Assembly: GCF_029105185.1 (NCBI RefSeq)
Contig: NZ_JAFMZK010000001.1
Coordinates: 518,244-582,243 of the forward strand
From: Aliiroseovarius sp. Z3
Lineage (GTDB): Bacteria > Pseudomonadota > Alphaproteobacteria > Rhodobacterales > Rhodobacteraceae
Reading direction: 5' to 3'
Length of the DNA: 64,000 nucleotides
Part shown: piece after piece, positions 9,148 to 19,076 of the stretch
How positions within the stretch are numbered: the stretch's first letter is position 1
Layout of the letters: each line of letters begins with the position of its first letter
Translations under genes and position numbers: made by a program
The notes under the pieces: model-generated
What the model was told of the DNA's origin: nothing
Databases searched by the model: none
The model's input: the letters and a program-made list of their open reading frames with translations, nothing else

Positions 9148-11084
9148 CAGCTTTCCTCTTCTTCCTCTAGCCGAACAAGCGGCGCACCGGCTTCGACCTG
9201 ATCGCCATCGGCACACAAAACCTCGGCCACCACGCCATCGCGGGCGGCGGTCAGGCTGTGTTCCATCTTCATGGCCTCCAGAATGGCCAGACGGTCGCCT
9301 TGCTTGACCTCCTGCCCGGCCTTCGCAAAGACGGCCTTAACCAGACCCGGCATCGGCGCTTCGACGACACCTGCCCCGGCGCCTGCCCCGGCGTCTTGGT
9401 CCAGCGGGTCAACCACGTGGAATTCCAACCCGGATTGCGCAAAAACAGTCACGACATTGACAGCCTTGGCAACGCGCGGGCCACGGTCGCCGCCCATCTT
9501 CCATTGGCCGTTCAGGCAGGTCGCCTCGATGCTGCCCTCGCCAACAGTGATAACATGACGGTCGGCACCGTAAGAAGTTACGACCACTTCATAGGTATCG
9601 TCGCCATGGGTCAGCGTTACAAAGTGGTTCAACCCGCCCCACAGGGTAAAGCCCGAGCCTTCGCGTTTCAGAAGCCCCAGCGCGCTGAGTGCAGCCGCCC
9701 CGACATCCGCCATGCTGGGGCCGGGATCGGCCGTCAAAGCCTCAAGATCGCGTTCGATCAGGCCAGTATCCACGTCACCTGCGGCAAAGCCCTCGTGACG
9801 GGTCAGCGCGCCAAGGAACGCAAGGTTCGTGACCGACCCCGCGACCTCGGTATGGGTCAGGGCCGAGGACATTTGCCGAAGCGCCGCCGCCCGCGACGCG
9901 GCATGAACGGTGATCTTGGCGATCATCGGGTCATAGAATGGGCTGATCGTGTCGCCCGCCCGCACACCGGTATCCGCCCGCGCCCCTTCGGGAAACTTCA
10001 GATGCGTGAGCGTGCCAGTGGCGGGCAGGAAGCCCTTGGGCACATCCTCGGCATAAAGCCGCGCCTCGAAGGAATGGCCGGTGATGGACAGCTCGTCCTG
10101 TTGCTTGGGCAGCCCCTCTCCGCTGGCTACACGCAGCTGCCATTCCACCAGATCAACGCCAGTGATGGCTTCCGTGACGGGGTGTTCCACCTGCAGACGG
10201 GTGTTCATCTCCATGAACCAGAACCCGTCGGTGCGCAGGCCATTCGCCCCGTCCACGATGAATTCCACCGTGCCCGCGCCCTTATAACCAATCGCCTCGG
10301 CGGCGCGTACACCCGCCATGCCCATCGCCTCACGGACGTCCTCGGTCATGCCGGGGGCAGGGGCTTCTTCGATCACTTTCTGGTGGCGACGTTGAAGCGA
10401 ACAATCGCGCTCGAACAGATGCACCGCATGGGTGCCGTCGCCAAAGACCTGCACCTCGATATGGCGCGGGGAAAGGATGTATTTCTCGACCAGCACATCG
10501 GGGTTGCCAAAAGCGGTCTGGGCTTCGCCCTGCGCAGATTTCAGCGCGTCGGCGAAATCGGCAGGATTGTCCACCCGACGCATCCCCTTGCCGCCGCCGC
10601 CCGCCACGGCCTTGATCAGGACCGGATAGCCCATCTTTTCAGCTTCGGACGCCAGCAGCGCGGGGTCTTGGTCTGCACCGTGATAGCCGGGCACGACCGG
10701 CACGCCCGCATCGACCATCAGTTTCTTGGCCGCGTCTTTCAAACCCATCTTGCGGATCGCACCCGACGACGGGCCGATAAACACCAGTCCGGCTTTTTCA
10801 ACCGCGTCCACGAAATCCGGGTTCTCGGACAGAAAACCATAACCGGGATGGATCGCCTGCGCGCCCGTGTCCAACGCGGCCTGAATGATCACATCGCCCT
10901 TCAGATAGGACTGCGCGGGCTGCGGCGGGCCGATATGCACGGCCTCATCCGCCATCTTCACATGGCGCGCCGCCGCATCGGCGTCTGAGTAGACCGCGAC
11001 CGTTGCAACACCCAGTTTTCGGGCCGTGTCGATGACGCGGCAGGCAATTTCACCCCGGTTGGCAATCAGGATTTTTGTGAACAT
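9147..11084 (-). CDS. mccA: Methylcrotonyl-CoA carboxylase, biotin-containing alpha subunit
   Basis: 645 aa: biotin carboxylase (residues 1-450, starting KILIANRGEIACRVI, with the ATP-grasp glycine loop AGGGGKGMRRV and EMNTRLQVEHPVTE), a middle domain, and a C-terminal biotinyl domain with LEAMKMEH; the biotin-accepting lysine is about Lys606. I use the ATG at 11084, preceded by GGAGGAACCTTG. Neighbouring mccB and HMG-CoA lyase fix the substrate as 3-methylcrotonyl-CoA rather than propionyl-CoA. Confidence 0.95.
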   Translation of the reverse strand: MFTKILIANRGEIACRVIDTARKLGVATVAVYSDADAAARHVKMADEAVHIGPPQPAQSYLKGDVIIQAALDTGAQAIHPGYGFLSENPDFVDAVEKAGLVFIGPSSGAIRKMGLKDAAKKLMVDAGVPVVPGYHGADQDPALLASEAEKMGYPVLIKAVAGGGGKGMRRVDNPADFADALKSAQGEAQTAFGNPDVLVEKYILSPRHIEVQVFGDGTHAVHLFERDCSLQRRHQKVIEEAPAPGMTEDVREAMGMAGVRAAEAIGYKGAGTVEFIVDGANGLRTDGFWFMEMNTRLQVEHPVTEAITGVDLVEWQLRVASGEGLPKQQDELSITGHSFEARLYAEDVPKGFLPATGTLTHLKFPEGARADTGVRAGDTISPFYDPMIAKITVHAASRAAALRQMSSALTHTEVAGSVTNLAFLGALTRHEGFAAGDVDTGLIERDLEALTADPGPSMADVGAAALSALGLLKREGSGFTLWGGLNHFVTLTHGDDTYEVVVTSYGADRHVITVGEGSIEATCLNGQWKMGGDRGPRVAKAVNVVTVFAQSGLEFHVVDPLDQDAGAGAGAGVVEAPMPGLVKAVFAKAGQEVKQGDRLAILEAMKMEHSLTAARDGVVAEVLCADGDQVEAGAPLVRLEEEEES

Positions 11085-11164
11085 CAAGGTTCCTCCTTCG
11101 GGTGGAGGGCGATGCCCCCCGGCATTTCGGTTCACCGCCGGTCTGAGGGCGGCGTAAAGTCAAG

Positions 11165-11605
11165 TCAGCCAGCCAATCGATCACACCAGTTGATCCGCGC
11201 ACCGGCGCTATAGGCAACCGCCAATCCTTCGCGGATCAGCGTCTTTCCAACATCCAGCCCGTCAGCAGAAAGCCGCACCAGCTCGCGCCCGTATTTGTCA
11301 TGACCTTCATGACCAAGCGACAGCTCGGCACCGTTCACAAGCTCGCGCAGACGGCGCGTGGCCTTGTCGCCCAGCGCCTTTTCAGCAGCGCATCCCGGCT
11401 CTTTCGTCTCGGGCGTATCAAACCCAACCAGCCGCGCGGTGCGCGTACGGTCCGGGCATTTCAGCTCGACCGTGTCCCCGTCATAAACATAGCCAAGCTG
11501 ACAGCCATCTATCGCGCTGGTCCGCGGCACGGGCGCGACGCGCTCTGCCAGCGAATACAGGACCAGAAACGTCAGTCCGCAATATATGACAAGATTCGTG
11601 TCCAA
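11165..11605 (-). CDS. Thermonuclease (SNase-fold) family protein with N-terminal membrane anchor
   Basis: The SNase core is seen in VYDGDTVELKC, RLVGFDTPETKEPGC and HDKYGRELVRL, the last holding the Arg/Glu region of the fold. I prefer a TTG start at 11605, just after the mccB stop, because the product then begins with a hydrophobic anchor (NLVIYCGLTFLVLYSL). An ATG at 11653 inside mccB is the alternative and has no ribosome-binding site. It probably acts outside the cytoplasm. It lies between the two carboxylase subunit genes, an unexpected neighbour for a nuclease fold. Confidence 0.85.
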   Translation of the reverse strand: MDTNLVIYCGLTFLVLYSLAERVAPVPRTSAIDGCQLGYVYDGDTVELKCPDRTRTARLVGFDTPETKEPGCAAEKALGDKATRRLRELVNGAELSLGHEGHDKYGRELVRLSADGLDVGKTLIREGLAVAYSAGARINWCDRLAG

Positions 11606-11609
11606 GGGC

Positions 11610-13214
11610 TCACATCCGGAAGACGCCGAACTTGGTCGGTTCAATCGGCGCATTCAGCGCGGCAAGCAGCGACAGATACAGCACCTCGCGCGATTTGCGC
11701 GGGTCGATAACGCCGTCATCCCACAGACGTGCCGAGGCATAGAGCGGGTGGCTCTGTTCTTCGAACATGTCGATGGTGGGCTGCTTGAATTCGGCTTCCT
11801 CTTCCGCCGACCATTCGCCGCCCTGACGTTCAATCGCGTCGCGTTTCACGGTCGCCAGCACGCCCGCCGCCTGTTCACCACCCATCACGGAAATCCGCGA
11901 GTTCGGCCAGGTCCACATGAAGCGCGGCTGATAGGCGCGCCCGGCCATGCCGTAGTTGCCCGCGCCATACGAGCCACCGACAACCATCGTCACCTTCGGG
12001 ACGTTGGTGGTGGCCACGGCTGTCACCATCTTGGCGCCGTGACGGGCAATGCCTTCGTTTTCGTACTTCCGCCCTACCATGAAGCCGGTGATATTTTGCA
12101 GGAAGACCAGCGGGATATTGCGCTGGCTGCAGAGTTCCACGAAATGCGCACCTTTCTGCGCGGCTTCCGAGAAGATCACGCCATTGTTGGCGATGATCCC
12201 GATGGGGCAGCCTTTCAGGTGGGCAAAGCCGGTGACCAGCGTTTCACCAAAGCGCGGCTTGAATTCGTCAAAGCGCGAGCCGTCGACAATGCGCATGATG
12301 ACTTCACGAATGTCGTAAGGCGTCTTCAGGTCGGCGGGGACCACGCCCAGCAGCTCTTCGGCGTCATAGGCGGGCTCTTCCGGTTCCTGCCATTTCACCG
12401 TGGCGGGCTTCGTGCGGTTCAGGCTTTCAACGGCGCGGCGGGCCAGCGCCAGCGCGTGGGCGTCGTCTTCCGCCAAATAGTCTGCCACGCCCGACAGGCG
12501 CGTGTGAACATCGCCACCGCCGAGGTCTTCTGCCGACACCACCTCGCCGGTTGCGGCCTTCACCAAGGGCGGGCCAGCCAGGAAAATCGTCCCCTGCTCT
12601 TTCACGATGATGGTCACGTCCGACATGGCGGGCACATAAGCGCCACCTGCGGTACAGGAGCCCATCACAACCGCGATCTGCGGGATGCCTTTCGCGCTCA
12701 TCCGCGCCTGATTATAGAAAATCCGGCCAAAGTGGTCGCGGTCGGGAAACACCTCGTCCTGATTGGGCAGGTTCGCACCACCGCTATCGACCAGATAGAT
12801 ACAGGGCAGATTGCACTCTTCCGCAATTTCTTGCGCGCGCAGGTGCTTTTTCACCGTCATCGGATAATAGGTGCCACCCTTCACGGTGGCATCGTTGCAC
12901 ACGATCATGCATTCCTGACCATGAACCTGACCGATACCGGCGACGACACCTGCACAAGGGGCAGCGCCATCATACATGCCATGGGCAGCCGTCGCCCCGA
13001 CCTCAAGAAAGGGCGATCCGGGATCCAGCAGGTTCGACACCCGGTCGCGCGGCAGCATCTTGCCACGGCTCAGGTGACGATCACGGGATGTCTGCCCACC
13101 GCCACCAACGGCGGCTTCGGCGGCATCCGCCACCACTTTCAGGGCTTCAAGATGCCCCTCGCGATTGGCCTTCCAGGCCTCGGATCCGGGGGTTGCTTGG
13201 GATTGTAGTTTCAT
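11610..13214 (-). CDS. mccB: Methylcrotonyl-CoA carboxylase, carboxyltransferase beta subunit
   Basis: 534 aa with two crotonase-like carboxyltransferase halves. [20 protein letters not shown] is characteristic of MccB, and [15 protein letters not shown] and [16 protein letters not shown] follow. It transfers the carboxyl group from biotin on MccA to methylcrotonyl-CoA. It starts 1 bp after the upstream LprI-like gene, so that secreted protein and the carboxylase share one transcript. Confidence 0.96.
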   Translation of the reverse strand: MKLQSQATPGSEAWKANREGHLEALKVVADAAEAAVGGGGQTSRDRHLSRGKMLPRDRVSNLLDPGSPFLEVGATAAHGMYDGAAPCAGVVAGIGQVHGQECMIVCNDATVKGGTYYPMTVKKHLRAQEIAEECNLPCIYLVDSGGANLPNQDEVFPDRDHFGRIFYNQARMSAKGIPQIAVVMGSCTAGGAYVPAMSDVTIIVKEQGTIFLAGPPLVKAATGEVVSAEDLGGGDVHTRLSGVADYLAEDDAHALALARRAVESLNRTKPATVKWQEPEEPAYDAEELLGVVPADLKTPYDIREVIMRIVDGSRFDEFKPRFGETLVTGFAHLKGCPIGIIANNGVIFSEAAQKGAHFVELCSQRNIPLVFLQNITGFMVGRKYENEGIARHGAKMVTAVATTNVPKVTMVVGGSYGAGNYGMAGRAYQPRFMWTWPNSRISVMGGEQAAGVLATVKRDAIERQGGEWSAEEEAEFKQPTIDMFEEQSHPLYASARLWDDGVIDPRKSREVLYLSLLAALNAPIEPTKFGVFRM

Positions 13215-13215
13215 C

Positions 13216-13803
13216 TCAGCATCCTTCGTGGTTGCAGATAGTGTCGCCGTACCTGTTCAGGTCGGCTTCGAGCACAAGCGCCTGACGGGCGGTCTGGTGC
13301 AGCATGCAGGCCACGGACGCGGGGCCGCCGCCTGTTCCTCCGCCCCATTTCGTGCGTTCATAATCGCATGACGCATCGCGGAACGTGATCCACGCGCGTT
13401 GCATCGCCAAAAGCGCGGGCGCTTGTTTTGGAGCGGCCGACCCAAGGGTCGCCATTTCTTCATCCTCGGCCTTCAGTCGGGTCATCAACAAACCATAGGC
13501 ACGGTTCAGACGGCGATCCCAGTCTTCGTATTCCAACCCAAGGCAGGTCGACGTACCGACCGTGCTCAACCCGCCTTCGGTCGCCTCCATGCAATAGTTT
13601 GCCGCCGATCCAACGCAGCGCATCGGATCTCCATCATCACCGATGGCGGACAAACAGTCCGTGGTGGGGTGAAAGCTGTAGGTCATGTCCTGCGCAGGGG
13701 CCGGAAGGGACAGGAACAGCGATGCAATCGCCAAAACCGAAGGTGCGGCCACCGCTCGGAAGGATTTCGTGCCAGCCAGCCGGTGTTTGGTTGTCGATGT
13801 CAT
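13216..13803 (-). CDS. LprI-like (DUF1311) secreted protein, second of a tandem pair
   Basis: 195 aa with a basic N-terminus and a hydrophobic signal ending SLPAPAQ, so probably periplasmic. The mature part has the DUF1311/LprI pattern: [33 protein letters not shown] and a C-terminal [13 protein letters not shown], with conserved cysteines. In LprI of Mycobacterium tuberculosis this fold inhibits lysozyme, but family members vary. Its upstream neighbour is a paralogue with the same pattern. Their position inside the leucine operon is unexplained. Confidence 0.88.
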   Translation of the reverse strand: MTSTTKHRLAGTKSFRAVAAPSVLAIASLFLSLPAPAQDMTYSFHPTTDCLSAIGDDGDPMRCVGSAANYCMEATEGGLSTVGTSTCLGLEYEDWDRRLNRAYGLLMTRLKAEDEEMATLGSAAPKQAPALLAMQRAWITFRDASCDYERTKWGGGTGGGPASVACMLHQTARQALVLEADLNRYGDTICNHEGC

Positions 13804-13810
13804 GGCAATA

Positions 13811-14284
13811 TCACCTCATATCACGCAGTTCGATGGTCCGTCGCGCGGTTTGCACCATCATGCAATTGGCGGCCACGATCACCCGGATCGACCCGTCGCG
13901 CCAAAGCGCGTGGGCCAATGCACATTCCGCATCGCGAAAAACGATCCAGGCACGCTGCGCGGCCAGAAGCTGGTCCAGCACCACCTGATCCTCGGAGTAA
14001 GCCTGCCGCGTTGCCTTGTATTCCCGGTTCAACAGCACGTCCCAGGCTTGGGTCTCGGCCTGAATGCACTCGGAAATACCAATCGTGGTCTCGCCCCCTT
14101 GGGTCGCTTTCTGGCACGCATTAGATGCCTCGCCCAAGCAGGACGGGTCAATTGCGCCAGTGGGCGTCGATGCCAGACAGGCATCAACGGTGCCACTATT
14201 CAGGATGACATCCTGTGCCATGGCCTTCGCCGCGAAGACCGAAAGCCCAACGACCACAGACAAAACGCCCAGACGGAAACCCAT
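13811..14284 (-). CDS. LprI-like (DUF1311) secreted protein, first of a tandem pair
   Basis: 157 aa with a cleavable signal (ending KAMAQ) and the same AQRAWIVFRDAECA and MVQTARRTIELR blocks as the next gene. The ATG at 14284 overlaps the isovaleryl-CoA dehydrogenase stop; a GTG one codon earlier is possible. It probably arose with its neighbour by duplication followed by strong divergence, since only the core motifs match. Suggested role: periplasmic lysozyme-inhibitor-like protein, by family only. Confidence 0.88.
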   Translation of the reverse strand: MGFRLGVLSVVVGLSVFAAKAMAQDVILNSGTVDACLASTPTGAIDPSCLGEASNACQKATQGGETTIGISECIQAETQAWDVLLNREYKATRQAYSEDQVVLDQLLAAQRAWIVFRDAECALAHALWRDGSIRVIVAANCMMVQTARRTIELRDMR

Positions 14285-15444
14285 CACATGGCCCCCATCA
14301 ACTCGCGCCCGATCAGCATACGGCGAATTTCCGATGTGCCCGCGCCGATCTCCATCAGCTTGGCATCGCGGAAGATGCGGCTGACCGGCGTTTCGTTCAT
14401 GTAACCCGAACCACCCATGGCCTGCACCGCCTGATGCGCCTGTTTCATGGCTTCTTCGGACGCATAAAGCACACAGGCCGCGGCGTCCTGACGGGTCACT
14501 TCACCCCGGTCACAGGCTTTTGCGACTTCGTAGACATAAGCCCGCGCTGAGTTCATCGCGGTGTACATATCCGCGATCTTTGCCTGCATCAGTTGGAAGT
14601 CGCCAATCGGGCGACCGAACTGCTTGCGCTCTTTCATATAGGGCATGATCTCGTCCATGCAGGCGGCCATGATGCCGGTGCCGATGCCCGACAGCACGAC
14701 ACGCTCGTAATCAAGGCCCGACATCAGAACGGCAACGCCCTTGCCTTCTTCGCCCAGCACGTTTTCAAACGGCACTTCCACGTCTTCGAAGATCAGCTCG
14801 GCGGTGTTCGACCCGCGCATCCCCAGCTTGTCGAAATGCGGCGAGGTACTGAACCCCTTCATATCCTTCTCGATGATGAAGGTGGTGATGCCCTTGGGGC
14901 CCGCATCCGGGTCGGTCTTGGCATAGACCACCAGCGTATCGGCATCCGGGCCGTTGGTGATCCAGAACTTGGTGCCGTTCAGCACGTAATAGCCATTGCG
15001 TTTCTCGGCGCGCAGCTTCATCGACACAACGTCCGACCCCGCGCCCGCTTCGGACATGGCCAGCGCGCCGATATGCTCACCCGAAATCAGCTTCGGCAAG
15101 TATTTCTGCTTCTGCTCTTCCGTGGCGTTGCGGCGGATCTGGTTCACGCACAGGTTCGAATGCGCCCCATAGGACAATGAAACCGAAGCGGACGCCCGTG
15201 CAATCTCCTCGACGATGACCACATGCGCCAGATAGGACATCCCCGCGCCGCCATATTCCTCGGGCGTGGTCACACCCAGCAGGCCAAGCTCGCCAAACTC
15301 GCGCCACAGCTCGTTGGGAAATTCGTTCTTCGCATCCACGTCGCCAGCAATGGGTTTGATCCGATCCTGTGCAAAGCGATGCACCATCTCGCGCAGCGCA
15401 TTCACATCTTCGCCAAGATCAAAATTCATGGTGTGGTTGAACAT
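14284..15444 (-). CDS. ivd: Isovaleryl-CoA dehydrogenase
   Basis: A 386-aa acyl-CoA dehydrogenase with [16 protein letters not shown] and [10 protein letters not shown] (FAD contacts) and [14 protein letters not shown] at the C-terminus. The glutamate of GLDYERVVL (about Glu247) sits where isovaleryl-CoA dehydrogenases carry the catalytic base, unlike the C-terminal base of other acyl-CoA dehydrogenases. It oxidises isovaleryl-CoA to 3-methylcrotonyl-CoA, the substrate of MccAB. It is the first gene of the liu operon. Confidence 0.95.
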   Translation of the reverse strand: MFNHTMNFDLGEDVNALREMVHRFAQDRIKPIAGDVDAKNEFPNELWREFGELGLLGVTTPEEYGGAGMSYLAHVVIVEEIARASASVSLSYGAHSNLCVNQIRRNATEEQKQKYLPKLISGEHIGALAMSEAGAGSDVVSMKLRAEKRNGYYVLNGTKFWITNGPDADTLVVYAKTDPDAGPKGITTFIIEKDMKGFSTSPHFDKLGMRGSNTAELIFEDVEVPFENVLGEEGKGVAVLMSGLDYERVVLSGIGTGIMAACMDEIMPYMKERKQFGRPIGDFQLMQAKIADMYTAMNSARAYVYEVAKACDRGEVTRQDAAACVLYASEEAMKQAHQAVQAMGGSGYMNETPVSRIFRDAKLMEIGAGTSEIRRMLIGRELMGAM

Positions 15445-15485
15445 CGGTCATCCTCCGTTTGGCGCGCCGTGCCGCCCGCCGTTAT

Positions 15486-15499
15486 TGAACGCTTGTTCA
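15486..15499. promoter_or_regulatory. Inverted repeat TGAAC-N4-GTTCA upstream of ivd (candidate operator)
   Basis: A perfect 5-bp inverted repeat with a 4-bp spacer lies about 42 bp upstream of the ivd start, where a repressor of the liu operon would bind. The size and spacing suit a TetR-type regulator; TetR-family regulators of branched-chain degradation exist in proteobacteria, but I cannot match the exact motif. Confidence 0.4.
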
Positions 15500-15572
15500 G
15501 TTAATCGCGCAAAGCCCGATTCGGGTCAACACGCGCACAAACTCACGCAGCGTCACTTACACACCTGCCCGG

Positions 15573-15638
15573 CTTCTTCTGGCCCAAAATATCCTGGGGA
15601 AGAGCCAAATCCACGATTTGGCTCTGGGGCAACGCCCC
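15573..15638 (+). repeat. Composite palindromic intergenic repeat, copy A
   Basis: A conserved block (15573-15599, containing AAAATATCCTGGGG) is followed by a perfect 11-bp hairpin (15601-15625, loop CAC) and a GGGGC-AAC-GCCCC hairpin (15626-15638). The same three-part arrangement occurs inverted at 35488-35552 with a different middle palindrome. It abuts the stop codon of the aminotransferase gene and may also end its transcript. Confidence 0.75.
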
Positions 15639-16844
15639 CTAGCCCGCCCTTTGATACACCCGTGATACCACATCCCGAATGATCCGCGCGATCTGGGCGC
15701 AATCCTCGTGGCTGAAGGTCAGTGGCAGGCGCAGGTCCAGTATCCCGCACAGCACCCGGTCCGTCTTTGGCATCTTTGGCGCATCGGCATAACGCCAGCT
15801 GTCATAGCGGCTTGTGAAGCCCGCAGGCTCGGCCCCGCCGAACCATTTCAGCTCCACGCCGCGATCGGCACACCGTCGCACCACCTCCTGTACCTCGCGC
15901 TCAGTCCAATCCAAAAGCAAGAACTGGAACGACGACATGACGTAGCTCTCTTCAGCCGGTCGTTCGATCACCGTCAGACCCGGCGTGTCACGCAGTCCGG
16001 CCTCGACCACGCGATAGCGCGCATTCCATGCAGAGCATTGATCGTCCAACCCCGCCAACTGAGGCCGCAAGATCGCCGCCCGCAGATTGTCCATCCGACC
16101 CGAGATGTTGGGGGTAATATATTTCACCTTCTCGAACGCTTCTGGCGGCGGACCGGCCAAGTGACGTTCATAGAGCATATAGCTGCCCGACAAGATGATC
16201 GCGCGGGCCATTAAGTCGGGATCATCCGAGATCAAAAGCCCGCCCTCGCCCGAGTTCACATGTTTATAGGTCTGGGTCGAATAGGCCGCCATCGCGCCAT
16301 GTCGCCCGGACAAGACCCCGTTCCAGCGCGCGCCCATCGTATGGGCGCAATCCTCGATCACCGTGACACCCGCCGCATCGGTGATCGCCATCAACCGGTC
16401 CATGTCACAGATATGCCCGCGCATATGGGACAGCAGCAGCACACGTGGGGCGTTCTTTTCGACCACGATCTGCGCCAGATGATCCAGATCAATGGTCAGC
16501 GCCTCGGTCACATCGACAAAGACCGGCACGGCGCCGACAGACGCAATCGCCCCCGGCACCGGCGCCAGTGTGAAGGCATTGGTCAGCACACGGTCCCCCG
16601 GCCCGACCCCCACGGCCCTCAGCGCCGTGGCAATCGCATAGCCGCCCGACGCCACGGCCAATGCGTATTTCGACCCCATCAGCGCGGCAAACTCCTGTTC
16701 CAGCAGCGCGGTTTGCGCGGTCTCTCCTTCGGCCACGTTGTAACGGTGCAATCGCCCATGGCGCAGCACATCCAACGCAGCCTCGATCCCCGCCTCGGGG
16801 ATCGGTTCCTGTTGGGTGAAATTTCCTGTGAATCGTTCAGTCAT
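15639..16844 (-). CDS. DegT/DnrJ/EryC1/StrS-type aminotransferase
   Basis: A 401-aa PLP enzyme of the sugar aminotransferase family. VIEDCAHTMGARW contains the PLP-contacting Asp and His, and YSTQTYKHVNSGEGG holds the Schiff-base lysine. Such enzymes aminate nucleotide-linked keto-sugars for surface polysaccharides. The ATG at 16844 follows CAGGG at 7 nt; a longer ORF starts at 16871. No sugar-biosynthesis genes lie beside it, so the substrate is open. Confidence 0.9.
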   Translation of the reverse strand: MTERFTGNFTQQEPIPEAGIEAALDVLRHGRLHRYNVAEGETAQTALLEQEFAALMGSKYALAVASGGYAIATALRAVGVGPGDRVLTNAFTLAPVPGAIASVGAVPVFVDVTEALTIDLDHLAQIVVEKNAPRVLLLSHMRGHICDMDRLMAITDAAGVTVIEDCAHTMGARWNGVLSGRHGAMAAYSTQTYKHVNSGEGGLLISDDPDLMARAIILSGSYMLYERHLAGPPPEAFEKVKYITPNISGRMDNLRAAILRPQLAGLDDQCSAWNARYRVVEAGLRDTPGLTVIERPAEESYVMSSFQFLLLDWTEREVQEVVRRCADRGVELKWFGGAEPAGFTSRYDSWRYADAPKMPKTDRVLCGILDLRLPLTFSHEDCAQIARIIRDVVSRVYQRAG

Positions 16845-16883
16845 ACGACGACCCTGCGCAAGTGGGGGCACGGCGTCAATGTA

Positions 16884-17588
16884 TCATCCGATCAACCCGG
16901 CCACCACGCGATCCAGATCGTCGAAATGATCCAACATTGCCTCGGGGTTCAGACGCGACACCCCAGGCCCTTCCGGACCAAAGCCCACAAGGATGCAGGG
17001 CACGCCTGCCGCCCGTGCGGTCAGCCTGTCGGTTTCGGTGTCGCCCACCAGCAGCGCACGGGCCGGATCGCCGCCGGCTTCTTGCGCGGCCGCCACAAAC
17101 GGCGCGGGGTCCGGCTTGCGCGTCGGCAATGTATCCGCACCGATCAACGAGGTGAAACGATCCAAAACCCCCAGCCGGGTCAGCAAGAGCCGTGCCAGCC
17201 CCTCGGGCTTGTTGGTGCATATTCCCACCGCGTATCCACCATCATGCAATCGGGCAACCGCGTCCAGAGCGCCGGGATACAGGCGCGTGTGGTGGTCGAT
17301 GTTCTCTTCATAGGCAACAAGCAGATTGGGAAACGCGCGCTCGACGTCATTTTCGTCGACCACCCCGCCATTCACCCGTGAGAAGCCAAGGCGCAGCATC
17401 GCACGACCACCGTGAAAAGCGGTCAGCTGGTCGGCGCTGGCATCCAGCACCTCGCCATGTCCCAGCGCGATGAAACACGCGTTCGCCGCAGCGATCAGAT
17501 CGCCCGAAGTGTCCGCCAACGTGCCATCCAGATCGAATATCACCGTTCGTCTTCCGGGGTGCCGCCCCGGCGTTGCCTTGTTCGTCAT
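16884..17588 (-). CDS. gph: HAD-family phosphatase, probable phosphoglycolate phosphatase
   Basis: 234 aa. HAD motif I is VIFDLDGTLADT (Asp19 and Asp21), motif II is GICTNKPEGLA and motif IV is LLVGDTETDRLTA; the cap sequence fits the phosphoglycolate phosphatase subfamily. It would remove 2-phosphoglycolate. The start is the ATG at 17588; the open frame continues far upstream into glmU territory but without sense. The gene is divergent from glmU across 130 bp. Confidence 0.85.
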   Translation of the reverse strand: MTNKATPGRHPGRRTVIFDLDGTLADTSGDLIAAANACFIALGHGEVLDASADQLTAFHGGRAMLRLGFSRVNGGVVDENDVERAFPNLLVAYEENIDHHTRLYPGALDAVARLHDGGYAVGICTNKPEGLARLLLTRLGVLDRFTSLIGADTLPTRKPDPAPFVAAAQEAGGDPARALLVGDTETDRLTARAAGVPCILVGFGPEGPGVSRLNPEAMLDHFDDLDRVVAGLIG

Positions 17589-17718
17589 GATACCTTCAGC
17601 CTTTGGATTTTCCACGCAAAGCCTGTAACCTCGCGTAAGGTTAATTGAACAGCTTTCGCTTGCGAGCCGCGCCCCAAGGGGTAAAACGGGCGAAAAGAAA
17701 TTGAAAGAGCAGATAGAT

Positions 17719-19074
17719 ATGGCAACCGCCCTGATTGTCCTTGCCGCTGGCATGGGAACACGGATGAATTCAGACCTGCCCAAAGTCATGCACGAGATTG
17801 CAGGCGCACCGCTTTTTGCACATGCGCTGGCCTCTGGTGCTGCCCTGTCACCGGATCGCGCGGTGCTGGTTGTGGGCCACGGGGCCGACATGGTCGGGGC
17901 CGCGGCCAAAGACATCGACCCCGAGATCATGATCGCAGTGCAAGAAGAACAGCTGGGCACCGGCCATGCTGTGCAACAGGCGCGGTCGGCTCTGGATGGG
18001 TTCGACGGCGATGCAGTCGTGCTGTACGGTGACACGCCCTTCATCCGCCCCGAAACGCTGGAGGCGATGGCTGCCGCGCGCACCCGCGGTGCCGATGTGG
18101 TCGTTCTGGGATTCGAGGCCGCCGACCCCGGTCGCTATGGCCGCTTGATCGTCGTGGATGGTGCGTTGGATCGCATTGTTGAATTCAAGGATGCATCCGC
18201 CGACGAACGCGCCGTAACCCTTTGCAACAGCGGCGTGATCGCCGCAGATGCAAAACTTCTGTTCGACCTGCTGGACGGGGTCGGAAACGACAATGCCGCC
18301 GGTGAATTCTATTTGCCCGATATCGTGTCGGTTGCCCGCGCCCGCGGGCTGACCGCGTCGGTGGTCACCTGTGACGAGGCTGAGACTTTGGGCATCAACT
18401 CCCGCGCCGAACTTGCCGCCGCCGAGGAGGTCTTTCAGACCCGCGCCCGCGATGCGGCACTGGAGGATGGCGTGACCCTTGTTGCCCGCGACACGGTATT
18501 CTTCGCCCATGATACTGTTATTGGCCGCGATTCTGTGATCGAGCCGAACGTGGTCTTTGGCCCCGGCGTCACCGTCGAAAGCGGCGCGCGTATCCGGGCA
18601 TTTTCGCATCTGGAAGGGTGCCATGTCTCACGCGGAGCAGTGGTCGGCCCCTATGCCCGCCTGCGCCCCGGTGCCGAACTGGCCAATGACGCCAAGGTTG
18701 GCAATTTTGTCGAGATCAAGAATGCCCAGATCGAAGAAGGTGCGAAGGTCAACCACCTGTCTTACGTGGGCGATGCGCGCGTGGGGGAACACGCCAATAT
18801 CGGCGCGGGCACCATCACCTGCAACTATGACGGCGTGTCCAAGCACCATACCGACATCGGTGCACACACCTTCATCGGGTCGAACACCTGCCTTGTGGCC
18901 CCGGTTTCGGTGGGCGATGAAGCGATGACAGCAACCGGCACCGTGGTCACGAAAAACGTGCCTGCCGGCGCCATGGCCGTGGGCCGCGCCAAGATGGAGG
19001 TCAAACCCGGCCTTGCCATCAAACTGTTTGCAAAGCTCAAGGCCGCGAAGGCCAAACGCCAGAAAGGGTCCTGA
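17719..19074 (+). CDS. glmU: Bifunctional GlcNAc-1-P uridyltransferase / GlcN-1-P acetyltransferase
   Basis: 451 aa. The N-terminal pyrophosphorylase half has LAAGMGTRMNSDLPKVMH, and the C-terminal half is a left-handed beta-helix acetyltransferase with EIKNAQIEEGAKVNHLSYVG and GAGTITCNYDG. It makes UDP-GlcNAc, the precursor of peptidoglycan and lipid A. I start at the ATG at 17719; a TTG at 17701 is in frame but has no ribosome-binding site. glmS follows after 2 bp, forming a glmU-glmS operon. Confidence 0.96.
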   Translation: MATALIVLAAGMGTRMNSDLPKVMHEIAGAPLFAHALASGAALSPDRAVLVVGHGADMVGAAAKDIDPEIMIAVQEEQLGTGHAVQQARSALDGFDGDAVVLYGDTPFIRPETLEAMAAARTRGADVVVLGFEAADPGRYGRLIVVDGALDRIVEFKDASADERAVTLCNSGVIAADAKLLFDLLDGVGNDNAAGEFYLPDIVSVARARGLTASVVTCDEAETLGINSRAELAAAEEVFQTRARDAALEDGVTLVARDTVFFAHDTVIGRDSVIEPNVVFGPGVTVESGARIRAFSHLEGCHVSRGAVVGPYARLRPGAELANDAKVGNFVEIKNAQIEEGAKVNHLSYVGDARVGEHANIGAGTITCNYDGVSKHHTDIGAHTFIGSNTCLVAPVSVGDEAMTATGTVVTKNVPAGAMAVGRAKMEVKPGLAIKLFAKLKAAKAKRQKGS

Positions 19075-19076
19075 TC

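Noticed and set aside
9258..10988. A 576-codon plus-strand ORF
   Set aside because: Antisense to mccA, which is complete with all expected motifs.
16884..18083. A 399-codon version of the phosphoglycolate phosphatase
   Set aside because: The first 165 codons run antisense through glmU and read as Ser/Ala-rich noise; the HAD protein starts at 17588.
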